Part shown: piece by piece, positions 21,900-31,824 of the stretch | Layout of the letters: every line of letters starts with the position of its first letter | How positions within the stretch are numbered: the stretch's first letter is position 1 | Source of the DNA: Copromyces sp. CBS 386.78 | Taxonomy: Eukaryota; Ascomycota; Sordariomycetes; Sordariales; Sordariaceae | Direction of reading: 5' to 3' | Length of the DNA: 64,000 bases | NCBI GenBank assembly: GCA_030685235.1 | Contig: MU839118.1 | Coordinates: 296,764-360,763 of the forward strand | The notes under the pieces: model-generated | Database searches by the model: none | What the model was told of the DNA's origin: nothing | Seen by the model: only the letters and a program-made list of their open reading frames with translations | Made by a program: the position numbers and the translations under genes

Positions 21900-24800
21900 A
21901 AAAGTCGACCTTTAGCCAGCCTAATCGATTTATATACTATCGTTATTACTTTATATTACTCTTTGCTAATTGCAACCCAATAACTGGTTCTTGCCGATTC
22001 TGTGATAATGATTAATAGTTTATATGCTCTAATTGTCGAATTATATCGCTTTTCAAGGACTGGAGTGATATTAGCAGTTGCGTTTTTTGTGTTATTGAGG
22101 ATTGGTTTATTTATTTTAATTGTCGTTATTCCCGGTACGCCTGCGATTGTAATCCCGTTATTGGTAATTGTATATTTTGTATAGCGGACGTAGAGGATTT
22201 AGTTAATATTTTTTCTTAGTGTAAAGTTTGTACCCGTTGTAATAGTGTTGTATTTCGTACGGATTATTTTGATAGCGATTACTACGAAAGGAATTATTGT
22301 ATTCTATATAAAAGCGAGTTTAAATCGGGGAATAATCTATTTTTACTTTAGTTAGCGGAATTATTTATTTTAATGTAGTTGGTTAATAATAATGATGTTA
22401 ATTAATTTATTCCTGAGATGTTGTATTTTATATGCCCGGTATATAATATTGCCCGCCGTCCTATTGATTGGGATTTAGTTACTTAGTTCTGTATGATATG
22501 TATTTATGCTAGTCTTTATTACAATATTCGAGAGGAAATTAAAGTTTGTTTGAAATGTTATTACGAATTTCCTTACGGCGATTTCTTCGGTAAATAAGGC
22601 GGCGAATAGTATTATTATATAGAGTGTTAGGGATAAGTTTATTTATATAATTAATATTCTAATAAAGGGGATGACGATTTTTACGATTTTAATCCTAATA
22701 ACGACTTATTTTAGCTTAGACTAGTACCCAATTTATAAATGCGAAACTTAATAGATAGTTTTATAAATTCTTTTGATAGTATAGCTTTTGGTATATATAA
22801 TATCGATGAGTTTATACTTACTTTCGAAATTTTAATTATTAAACTAATTCTTATAGCCCGGTGAAGAAGAGGTCGTTTACTTGGTTTAAGGCGTGCTTAA
22901 GCTTCCCCAGAATGTAGTCTTTAGTTCTCCGGCGTATTTAGTATTAATTTCGAACCGGATTTTTAATTTACCGGCGATATAAATGCCCGAACTATTTTAG
23001 ACGCTTATTATTAATGGGTTTACAATTGCTAAATTGCTTTAGATATTGAGGCCTAAGAAATATATACCCGTTATAATAAGTAGTAGTTTAATTTGAGGGT
23101 TGATATTTACGGTGTTTGTGAATGCTATTATTATGCTGATATGAATTTAGCGCTAGGAGAGCCCTTTAAATTCAATGTTAAAAATAATATAGATTTGGGT
23201 ATATTTATAGAAGATGACGAAGAGTTTTATTTGCTAGTTTTTAGCCTTTATAAAGAAATACTTATTTTACGAATTTATATTTACGTTAATATTTATATTT
23301 TCGGTGGTTAATAATGTAAATATAATGGTTATTATATTAATTATTTTCGAAATGTTGTATACGTTTGTATCTAATTATTTAAATTACTTAAAGAAGTCGA
23401 TATTATTTTAATACGGCTTTATAATTATTGTAATTATTTAAATATTAGCTGTATGCGCTAGGAATTTAAGGTTAATTGTTGTAAAGTCGAGATGTGGTTA
23501 AGATTCTTTAAGGTATATTATCCTAGCTATATAGATATCGAAATTAATAAGGCTTATTTTAATTAATTACCGATAGATGGCGATGTTATAAATAATATTA
23601 ACCCTATTGAGGTGGATAATATAGAGTTTGGCGATTTGGACGAATTTTAGGAAGCTGTTTTATAGGAGATGTTGGTTGAGGTTGATTTAGAGGTTGGTGT
23701 TGCGTCTAATGTTATTAGTCGTTAATTTGGCGATATTGACCAACTTAGGGCTTAATTTCGAGGCGATGCTTTATTTAACCCTAATGTTCTGCCGGTTGAG
23801 GTTGCAAATTAATAGTTTATAGTATAAGCTTTGGGTTTAGGTCCCGCTTCGGTTCCGGCTGAAGTTCTAGTTGAAGTTCCGGCTCCGGTTCCGGCTCTAG
23901 TATAAGTATAGGTTCCGGTTTTTGCACTTAATCTGGCTCCCGTACCGGCTCTTGTACTGGCTCTAGTATTGGTATTTCGAGAACCCTTTCGCCGGTATTT
24001 TATCGAGTAAGGCCCCTTTTGTAGTATATTTATTAATGAGTTTAAGCGTTAGTAAGTATTATTGTTTTGGGCATTTCTTAGTCTATACTTTCGAGGATTA
24101 GGGGAATTCTTTAGTTTTTATATAAGAAAGGTTGAATATGCTGAATATATTCGATATTATTTACGTTGGTACGATAGCCGTTTTGCTAAGTATAATAGAT
24201 TCCGATATATTACTTTTAATTCTTTTATACGTATTTAGGTTTAAAGTAAAAGCGTATACTACGTTAATAACCCCTAATTTAACTAGGAAATTTTCGTTAA
24301 TTAGAAAGCCTTCTAAGACTATTTTGAAGCTCGTTTTGAAGAATTACGTAAGTTGCTTAATTTTATTATTCGGTTTTTTTAGATATTTTGTAGTATTCGA
24401 GTATTCTGGATTTAGAAATTTTATAAGTTATTAGTATACATTAACTTTCTGGGTATGTTAGCGATATTTATTATATTTAGTATAGCGGATTTATATTAGG
24501 AAAGTCTAATAAAGTATATGTTAGACTATAAATTTTGGTTGGAATTTAATAATGTTGAACGTTGTATAATCTTTCGAAGAAATATTTTATATAACCTATA
24601 TATTGTTACCTATTACTTTTAGAAAAGGTTCGAGCTTTTCTTAGAGTATATCTTAATCCTTAAGTTTAAATTCGACGATTATTAGTAGCGGTTAGAATTT
24701 TAAACTTGAAGTACTAATTATATTTATAGTGTTTATTAGTCTAAGGATATTATTGTATTTAATTTTACCGACCCCTAAGTACGAAGAAAATATGTTGAAA

Positions 24801-27800
24801 TATGGGGTTTTTATTATACAGTTTAGAACCTTATATTCGATAGTATTGAGTAGTATCTAGATACCTATTTTATTTAAGAGGAAAATTCCGAAGGACCCCC
24901 TCCCGGTATTGTTGTTAATATTGCTAGCTAGGGTAATCCCTAGAATCGGCTAGCCTTTATTTCTAATCTCCCTTTATATATTATAGAGGGTAATATTTTA
25001 AATAGGAAAATAGGTGATTTCGAGCCTATTTTTTAAGAGTTTACGGCTATAATTAATTGTATGTAAAGATATATATATAGTAATAGTTATTATTTTCGAG
25101 TTCGCTATTAAATTCGTACCCTCTTAGGCGAACGTTAGATTTTAGATCCCGACCTTCCTGAACCCGAATAAAAGGTCTGTTATTTCTACTTTTTTAAGAA
25201 GCTTTATAAATACCCCCTTTTTACGATTTGTATTAACTTTAGGTTTTGGTTTTTCGATAGTAGAAGAAATAATAGTATTTTTAATTAGTATAATCTTTTT
25301 ATAATTTTAAGTTGGATAGTTAATACGGACGTTTAATTTTGTACTAGTATAAATATTATATTTAATTATATAGTTAAATACGTTTTAAAGGTTGAAAAGC
25401 GTATTAAGTCTTATAATAAAATTGTTTACGAGTTAATCTTTTATATTACTAATATTAGAAATTTAATTAAATAATTTGTAGTAAAGTTTATAAATAGATT
25501 TATTATTAAAAGAGATTAGTTTACTTAGGAAGTTTATTATATTTTTCTAAACCTTCTTCTTTAAGAAAGTACCCGTTATATTGTTATAATTGATTATTAT
25601 TATCGAAATAATAGAGGTATTATTATTTTTAATTTTGAGGTAAATATATTTTAAGTAGATTGGTAAATAGTATTTATTGCGGTTGGTAGTGATAATAATA
25701 ACGATAAAGGATATAGTAGTATTTATATTAATGTGGCTAGTGAGGTTTATTAAATATAGTTACCTTATTAGAAGTATATAAATTGTAATAAAGTATATTC
25801 TAATGTTTCCTTCTTTTAATTCTTTATTACCTTTGAGTTTGATATTCTTCGCCCTAAACCCCTTATAAATCGAGTTAAAAAGAGGGTCCTTAATTACTTT
25901 CCTATTTATAAGTTAGAAGAGGATATTAGAAGCCGAAGGAATTTTAATTATATAAAGTTAATATTGTATTACCCTTATAGAAGGCCTAATGATCTTTACG
26001 TTGTTAACGATATTTAGTATAATATATTTAATAAAGTATACGTTGTTTACTAGGAAATTTATATTAACGAATTGGCTTATTTTGAAGATTATTATAGTAA
26101 ATTTCCGTTATTATAATTAGAAGAAGAGTTCGAGGAAGGTAATAAGGAAAGATTAAATCCCCTTAATTGGGAAGAGATGGTAAAGTAAGAATAATTCTAT
26201 GTTTTTTATTCTATATTAATTAATAAAATGTAAGGATAACCCTAATTATATTAACGATTTAGATGACGATAATTTCGATAATATTTTTAACCGCCGTAAT
26301 ATTCATATTAATTACAATTAGTATATTAATTATATTTATTTTTAGGAGTTTATTCCTTTGGATATTAACGATTATTAGAAGAACCGAATTAATAGTTTTA
26401 ATTTTTTTAAAGCCGATCCTATTTTATAATGAATTTTTAATACCCTTAATGCCGAGTAACGTATGATTTTTAATATTTTTGTTAATTATTATTAGGTAAT
26501 TTTCAACGGTTAGAGCTTAGATTAATTGCTTATATAGGTTGATAGCTGAAGTAGAATTAGGAAATTCTATTTAATTTATTTATTTTTGTATAAGTTTAGA
26601 GAGATGGTTAGTTAGAATTATTTTCGTAATTTTATTGTACGTATTGTTCTTACCGGTGTTGCTGCTAATAATATAGAAGGCGGTATTTTATATTTGCTTT
26701 TAAAGTTTCTTTTCGGTGTTGGAAGTTTGGTTAGTTTGGAAGGCTATTCGTTGATTACTTTATAGAATAATTTTCGTGGTTTTAAATATTTTATTATTGA
26801 CGAAAAGTTTATGCTAGGTATGAGAAATATGTGTTTTATTGATAATTGTCTCTGTTAAGTATTTGTTGAAGATTAGGTTAAAAGATTCGGTAGTGCTAAT
26901 ATTCTGTTGCTTGGGGATTTTTTTTAGTTGTTACCTATTGGATAAAAGGCTTTGTTTTATTAAGAATTAGCCTAGTTTGTTAATGAGTTTAATACCCCTT
27001 TTGAAGTTCTTGGTGAAGAAGCTTAAGATGGTAGACTTTTTAATGAAATAGAGGAGTAAAGGTGTAAAAGAAAGGTAGGAAAGTTGGATTTGGTATAGTG
27101 TGGTGGCCGTGCCTGTTATTACGATTTTGATTGGAGTATGGAATTGAAGTAAATTGTTCGTTAATAGGGTGATGATTAGGTTTAATTCTGTATAGCTTTA
27201 GAAGGATTACGAAATAATAACTTTATTGTTGTTGATTGGAGGTTGTTGTAAGTATGTGTTGCTGGTATTAGAGTAAGATATATTCGAAGATGTTTTATGT
27301 ATTTACCCTATTAACGTTATGGTTAACGAGTATAATAATAGGTATATAGAAGGTTTATAGCGGTTTGCTTTTATTGTTAAGGCTTTCAATTTTTCCCCTA
27401 CCGCTAAAAGCGTTAAGTATGCCGATGTTGGTAATTTGTATAATAAGTTTACTATTATTAAGGGTGCTAAGGTTATATTTATAGAGAATTTGTGGATTAA
27501 TGTTAGCCTTGTTAATGGTGCTATTGGTACTATTGTTGATTTTGTTTAGGATGCTGTTATTAATTATGATATCTAATAAGTTGATTAGCGTTTTAAATTT
27601 AGTTTAGTTTATTTATTAATATTTTATAGTTTAGAAGCTAGTGATTCCCCTTTTGTCGTTTTTGTGTATTTCTTTAATTATAGGGGTTCTAATTGTTGGG
27701 AAGATATTGATATGGAAGTTACCTATCCCGATATATTAGATTTAGTACGTATTGTGCCTATATTTAAGTTTATTTGAACTTTTACGAAAGGCGCTTTAGA

Positions 27801-28398
27801 GTGTAGAAGAAGATAATTCCCTTTAACGAGTGTATATGCTATTATAGTGTATAAGTCCTAGGGTTAGACGTTGGATAAAGTTGTGTTGGATATATTAAAG
27901 AAGGATTTTGTAGTTAGTTTATTTTATGTAGTTGTTTCTTGTGTTAAGATTCTTTAGGGTATTATGTTTGATTACCCTTTTGAATTTAATGCTTTACGAA
28001 TTAATATTATTGTTATTGCTAGATATCGAGTTGTAGATATTGCTAGACGTGTACCTTAGTAATTACGATTAGGCTACTTTTTACTTCCTTATATTGTGTG
28101 CGGTAACGATTTCGGCGTTCTTTCGGCTTTTAATTAAGTTCGGTAACTATTGCTTAGATTGGGAGACGTTAGTGAAGATACCCGGCCGGTATGGGGTAGA
28201 TTACGGGGTAGACCGGCCGGTAGTCGTGTACGGGGTAGATTTCGGGGTAGATTAGCCGGTAGCCGAGCTAGTAGTGTTGTTAGTTTTAGAGTTGGTAGTA
28301 TTGTTCCTTTTAGTAGAGTTACGAGTATAGGTAGATTTCGCGGTAGACCCCGTAAGAATATTAGTTTTGATGGATTGTTGCGGTTGAGAGGTGGTTAG
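21900..28398 (+). pseudogene. Helitron Rep-helicase (HUH nuclease + PIF1-like helicase), RIP-mutated
   Basis: This is the transposase of a rolling-circle element: an HUH nuclease that nicks and joins single strands, fused to a 5'-3' DNA helicase. The order runs from a Cys-rich N-terminus (21,970-22,620) with repeated CxxC pairs, to the Helitron-specific N-terminal region (FTIEDDEEF-type and QQCKYNGYYINYFRN, 23,140-23,480; compare DUF6570), and then the Rep region (FILFSIADLYQESL-like at about 24,455-24,510). The HxH motif falls at 24,713-24,736, where both His codons (24,719 and 24,725) now read TAT (Tyr). The Rep C-terminal part NTDVQFC...FNYIVKYVLK is at 25,320-25,400. The PIF1 region has Walker A at 26,541-26,567 (Lys codon kept at 26,562), IDEK at 26,796-26,807, GDFFQL (about 26,910) and HKSQG now YKS-stop-G at 27,850-27,864. 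An Arg/Gly-rich tail (GRLRGRPAGSRVRGRFRGR) closes the frame at 28,398. Gln codons have become stops and His has become Tyr throughout, and several frameshifts occur. It is not functional. Confidence 0.85.
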
Positions 28399-28470
28399 CC
28401 CCTGTTTATATTATTTAGTTTTATTATGTCCGAGATTTTTTAGAAGGTATGTTTTACGGTAATGAGGTAG

Positions 28471-28550
28471 TGAATGGAAGGAGTATTTAGTGTATGGAAG
28501 GAGTATTTAGTGTATGGAAGGAGTATTTAGTGTATGGAAGGAGTATTTAG
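28471..28550 (+). repeat. Tandem repeat, 4 x 20 bp
   Basis: Four consecutive copies of TGTATGGAAGGAGTATTTAG (the first starts TGAATGG) lie just downstream of the Rep-helicase stop and inside the rolling-circle element. A partial fifth copy (TGAATGGTAG) follows. Confidence 0.95.
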
Positions 28551-28694
28551 TGAATGGTAGTTTGTATGTAATGTACTAGATCCTATTATTTAAATTTATG
28601 TTCCTGTTTTTTCCTTTTTTATCGTTTATTAACCGTTAATTATTAATACCGTTGCCCTAGTTGTTTATTAATTATTATTGCCGTTGCCGTCGCT

Positions 28695-29021
28695 ATGTTT
28701 GCCATCCTTGAGATTGATAATTGGTTTGCTATTTAGTTTTGCGATTCGAATATTATTTTTGAAAATGATATAGTTGAGGAGGCCGTCTGTAAGATTTTCG
28801 AGCCGGCCGTTAAGCGTTGTATAATTGGAAACGGGGAATGGGTTGATGCCACCCTTGTTGTTGTCGCTAGTAATCCTAGTTCCCGTTGTAAGATTCTAAA
28901 TGGTTATTATTGGACTACTGTTAGCGCTACCGTTAGCGCTACTGCTAGTACTACTATTATAGAATTGCCTTCCCTTCCGGATTTTTTTCTCCCTTTCCTA
29001 ATCTGTTTTAAATGGTTATAA
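28695..29021 (+). pseudogene. Short unknown ORF with a single internal TAG, followed by poly(A)
   Basis: From ATG at 28,695 a frame of 108 sense-length codons runs to TAA at 29,019. It is broken only once, by TAG at 28,734, which is what a CAG codon becomes under CA-to-TA mutation. The predicted peptide (after MFAILEIDNWFAI) includes DSNIIFENDIVEEAVCKIFE, GNGEWVDATLVVVASNPSSR and a Thr/Ala/Ser tail. I do not recognise the family. It lies in the 3' part of the rolling-circle element, downstream of the helicase, on the same strand. A 20-nt A tract starts 17 bases after its stop (29,038-29,057). It could be a captured host gene fragment or an element-specific accessory gene. Confidence 0.45.
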
Positions 29022-29037
29022 GGTAAGAAAATATTCT

Positions 29038-29057
29038 AAAAAAAAAAAAAAAAAAAA
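29038..29057 (+). repeat. Poly(A) tract, 20 nt
   Basis: An uninterrupted run of 20 A directly downstream of the short open frame ending at 29,021. It may be a simple homopolymer or the trace of a polyadenylated transcript inserted by reverse transcription. Confidence 0.9.
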
Positions 29058-29978
29058 GGAGTTTAATACGGTTTATTTTGTGTATTTTAGTCGAATTGCC
29101 TTATAGATACTCCGCCGTAGTAATAGGGTATTCGTTTATAGCGACCGAGAGATAATATATTTTACGGCGTGCTTATATTTCCTCCCTTAGTTAGGATTCC
29201 CCCCCTGCGCTAATTGCTAACCGCCAACCGGATAAGATTTTGGGTGTTAGGGAAGTGAGGATGTGATAGGGAGGTGATAGGAGGGTGAAAGGAGGGTGAT
29301 ATGGAGGTGGGAATGGATGGAAATGGAGAAAAATAGTTATAATAGTTATAGATAGGATTCGAATAGAGAGTTTCTATAATTTACGATTTACGATACTAGT
29401 AGGGATATAAGCGTCCTTATATATTGCTATATTATAGGCGTCCCTTATGGTACCCTTCGTCGGGAGTTGGTGATAATTAAGATGGAAGTTTGAGGTTATA
29501 AAGGTAGTTAGAGGTAGTTTTGAGATTGTTTTTAATAATAATATAATGCGGGAGATGTTTTTAGATAAGAGTTAAATTTGGTGATGTTTTTGTTGGTGTT
29601 TAGAATCTAGTAATGTTTCGGTTAGTATTTAGCTTAGATATAGTATGTAGATATGGTATCTCCTGCTCCTCTGGGCAAATATGGGCGTTTAATTGACTCC
29701 TTCGGGTATATCCGGCTCCGCCTAAGGGAAAATTATTTTATAATTATAATAATTTTGAATTTAATTAAATAAAATATTTGAAGATTATATATATTTGAAA
29801 CGCTCATCCTTCCACTATCGAAGCGCTGAGGTCGGGCTTACTAAAGGTGTCACGGAAGAACCGCACCAAAGGTCGTGGTCTGTGAGCCCACTTCAGCGCC
29901 GAAACTGGAAGGAGCGGCGGTTCTGTCTACTACTTCCACTCATCCGTACGAGATTTACTCCCTACAATATTTTTAGAG

Positions 29979-30149
29979 CCTAACCTTCTTGCAGTATAGT
30001 TAACTCCCTTATACAATCCCACTGTAACCCATGTAGATATAGTAAACGTGGTATAGCACGGGGCACACGGCTAGCATAGGTTACTTGCAATCGGCTAGCG
30101 GGGCTGTCAGAGTTGAATGCTGGCCCGGCTAAACTATAAGAAGGTTAGG
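29979..30149. mobile_element. 171-bp MITE candidate inside copy 1
   Basis: Inverted ends: CCTAACCTTCTT followed by GCAGTATAGTT at 29,979-30,001, and AACTATAAGAAGGTTAGG at 30,132-30,149. They pair over about 18-20 bp with a two-base interruption. The interior has no coding capacity. The corresponding place in copy 2 lacks this sequence, which supports insertion. A target duplication is not clear. Confidence 0.5.
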
Positions 30150-30304
30150 AGGCTTCGCTAGGTAAACCTCTTACGAGTGAGAAAAAGCAGTATACTGGGT
30201 CACCCTGCAAAATAATTGCGGAGCCCATATTCCCAATCGGGAAATTCTGCGACTCAGCTGAACACGAGGCCCGTGCACATAGAAATGACCAAGTTTTTTC
30301 TATT

Positions 30305-30730
30305 ACTAATAACCCTAACCCTATAAATAAAAATAGTATCAAAATAATCTTAAAAGAAAGGCGGTTATTATATACCCGAGTAGAGGTCCGTGCGCCTTTT
30401 AATTAAGGAGAAATCTTAGTTTAAAAGAATTTGACAATAGGTCTTCTAAAAAATAAAAATATTAACGGATAATCCTAACCCTACAAAAAGAATATCAAAA
30501 TAATTTGAAAAAAATGCCGGTTATAATATACTAGCCTAGAGGTAGGCGTGCTACCTATTTAAACGGAAATCCTAATTTAAAAGATTTAATAAGTAAATTA
30601 CTTATAAAAAATATCGGTTAATAACCTAAATTATAAAATCAAAAATGTAGTAAAGAAATTAAAAGAAAATAGTAGTAATTATATACCTAATTAGAAGTCT
30701 GTATACCTTTTAATCGAAGGGCAATTAATA
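30305..30730 (+). repeat. Degenerate tandem array, about 165-bp units (array 1)
   Basis: About three units start near 30,305, 30,470 and 30,635. Each contains, in order, an ATAACCCTAACCC-like head, an AAAATRGTATCAAAATAAT segment, GGCGGTTAT, AGAGGTCCGTGCGCCT, and TTAATAAGGAGAAAT-like sequence. Divergence increases to the right. Confidence 0.75.
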
Positions 30731-31004
30731 TAAGATAAGAAAGATTAGAGTGTATATAATATAGTATTATAGAAATAAGGCTATATTATATGTAGAAAAG
30801 AAGAGATATTATAAGAGGAAAGGTCTAGCTTCTAGCTAGCTATTTGCGCGCAATAGATATGCTTCGTAGAGAGCCTAGGGCACGGACCACAGGGTAGCTC
30901 GAGCGCTGCAGTCTAGGACCTAGACTAGGTATAGCAAGCCAGTGCCTCTATAGCAGCTTAGCTAATCTGAGCTGTTATAACTAGTCTAAGCTATAATACT
31001 ATAA
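30731..31004. other. Spacer between short-element copies, no recognised feature
   Basis: AT-rich at first, then a more balanced part (30,830-30,980) with repeated CTAG-containing words (CTTCTAGCTAGCTATT, CCTAGACTAGGT, AACTAGTCTAAG). No gene or known element is seen. Confidence 0.4.
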
Positions 31005-31090
31005 TTAAAATGCCTATCCTTCCACTATAGAGGCGCTGAGGTCGGGCTCACCAAAGGTGTTACGGAAGAACCGTACCAAAGGTCGTGGTC

Positions 31091-31630
31091 TGTTATAATA
31101 GGCTAGGGATGCATTTACCTAGTAAGCCAAACTACCAAAAGTAGACGATGTTCTGCTTACTAGGCAGAACTCGGAATGCATCACTATAAACCAATGTCAA
31201 CCAACTTGTAACACTACTTTCCCTTAAAGCGAAGTTATTTAGTAACTTCAAGATAAGGCTCCGGCCCCGTTTTCCGGAGGCGGACATTATCCGCGGAAGA
31301 TTTTGTCGCAGCGTGACGGTTTATAGCACTACCCAAACTCGAGGTTTGCAATAGGGGTGGCCGTTGATATGCCGGTCTCAGCGTTAGCATTATTTTCCTA
31401 TACCTCCTATTTTCCCACCGTATAATCGGAATTGCACGCTAAAAACCGCTCTACGACATGCCACATCGGGGAATCAAACCCACGACGTCCCATTATTAAG
31501 CAGAACATACTATAACAGGCTAGGGATGCATTTACCTAGTAAGCTAAATTACTAAAAGTAGACAATATTCTACTTGCTAGGCAGAATTCGGAATGCATCA
31601 CTATAAACCAATGTCAACCAACCTGTAATA
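31091..31630 (-). mobile_element. 540-bp TRIM-like element with 123-bp direct terminal repeats
   Basis: Direct repeats at 31,091-31,213 and 31,508-31,630 are of equal length and differ mainly by C/T and G/A changes. Read on the minus strand, the better-preserved repeat starts TGTTACAAGTTGG and ends CCTATTATAACA, i.e. TGTTA...TAACA, the typical LTR ends. The 294-bp interior has no open frame of note. It contains GGTTTGATTCCCCGATGTGG (minus), resembling a tRNA T-arm, close to the upstream repeat where a primer-binding site would lie. It interrupts copy 2 of the short rolling-circle element; the right flank CTATA corresponds to CTGTG in the uninterrupted copy, consistent with a RIP-altered 5-bp duplication. 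Coding capacity is nil, so mobilisation would be in trans. Confidence 0.7.
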
Positions 31631-31824
31631 CTATAAACCCACCTCAGCGCTGAAATTAGAAGAAGCGGCGGTTCTATCTACAGTAATCCGAATGTAAATA
31701 ATTGCGGAGCCTATGTTCACAATCGGGAAATTCTGTCGAATTGCCAAACTCGGGAGGCCCGTGCACGAAGCGATAAGGACGCGATAAGAACCAAATCTTC
31801 AAAATGACCAAGTTTTTTTCTATT

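Larger units (their letters stand above)
18756..29735 (+). mobile_element. ~11-kb autonomous rolling-circle transposon (Helitron/Helentron type), RIP-degraded
   Basis: The element is defined by its coding content (decayed Rep-helicase, 21,900-28,398) and by ends shared with short copies elsewhere in the window. The 5' end reads TTGAAACGCCCATGCC (18,757), followed by a conserved region with ACTAAAGGTCGCGCGGTCCG (18,826-18,845) and TTTCTGTCTATCC (about 18,879-18,891). Near the 3' end, ATGGGCGTTTAAT (29,681-29,693) is the inverse of the 5' GAAACGCCCAT. It is followed by a hairpin, CCTTCGGGT-loop ATATCCGGCTCC-GCCTAAGGG (29,699-29,728), and AAAATTAT. Subterminal inverted repeats plus a 3' hairpin without CTRR are typical of the Helentron/Helitron2 branch. 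Composition is strongly AT-rich with CA almost absent on the plus strand. Segment 18,900-21,890 contains no protein I recognise; one open run at 20,270-20,464 (LPTGVFDFIDANPRR...) may be an unrecognised leading domain. The exact terminal bases are inferred from alignment by eye. Confidence 0.75.
29795..30730 (+). mobile_element. Short non-autonomous rolling-circle element, copy 1 (3' end not seen)
   Basis: It begins TTGAAACGCTCATCCTTCCA, the same start as the 11-kb element and as copy 2, and shares the conserved block with GGTGTCACGGAAGAACCGCA and GGTCTGTGAGCCCA (29,845-29,892), ending GGCGGTTCTGTCTAC. The right part (from AATAATTGCGGAGCCCAT at about 30,211) matches copy 2 and leads into roughly 165-bp tandem units. 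The conserved 3' hairpin seen in other copies is absent, so the element is truncated or its end was overwritten. It is non-coding. It keeps many CA dinucleotides and so is less RIP-mutated than its autonomous neighbour. Confidence 0.65.

Noticed and set aside
30300..30325. CCCTAACCCT as an internal telomere or chromosome end
   Set aside because: Only about one and a half telomere-like units, embedded in a longer 165-bp tandem repeat. No further telomeric array is present.
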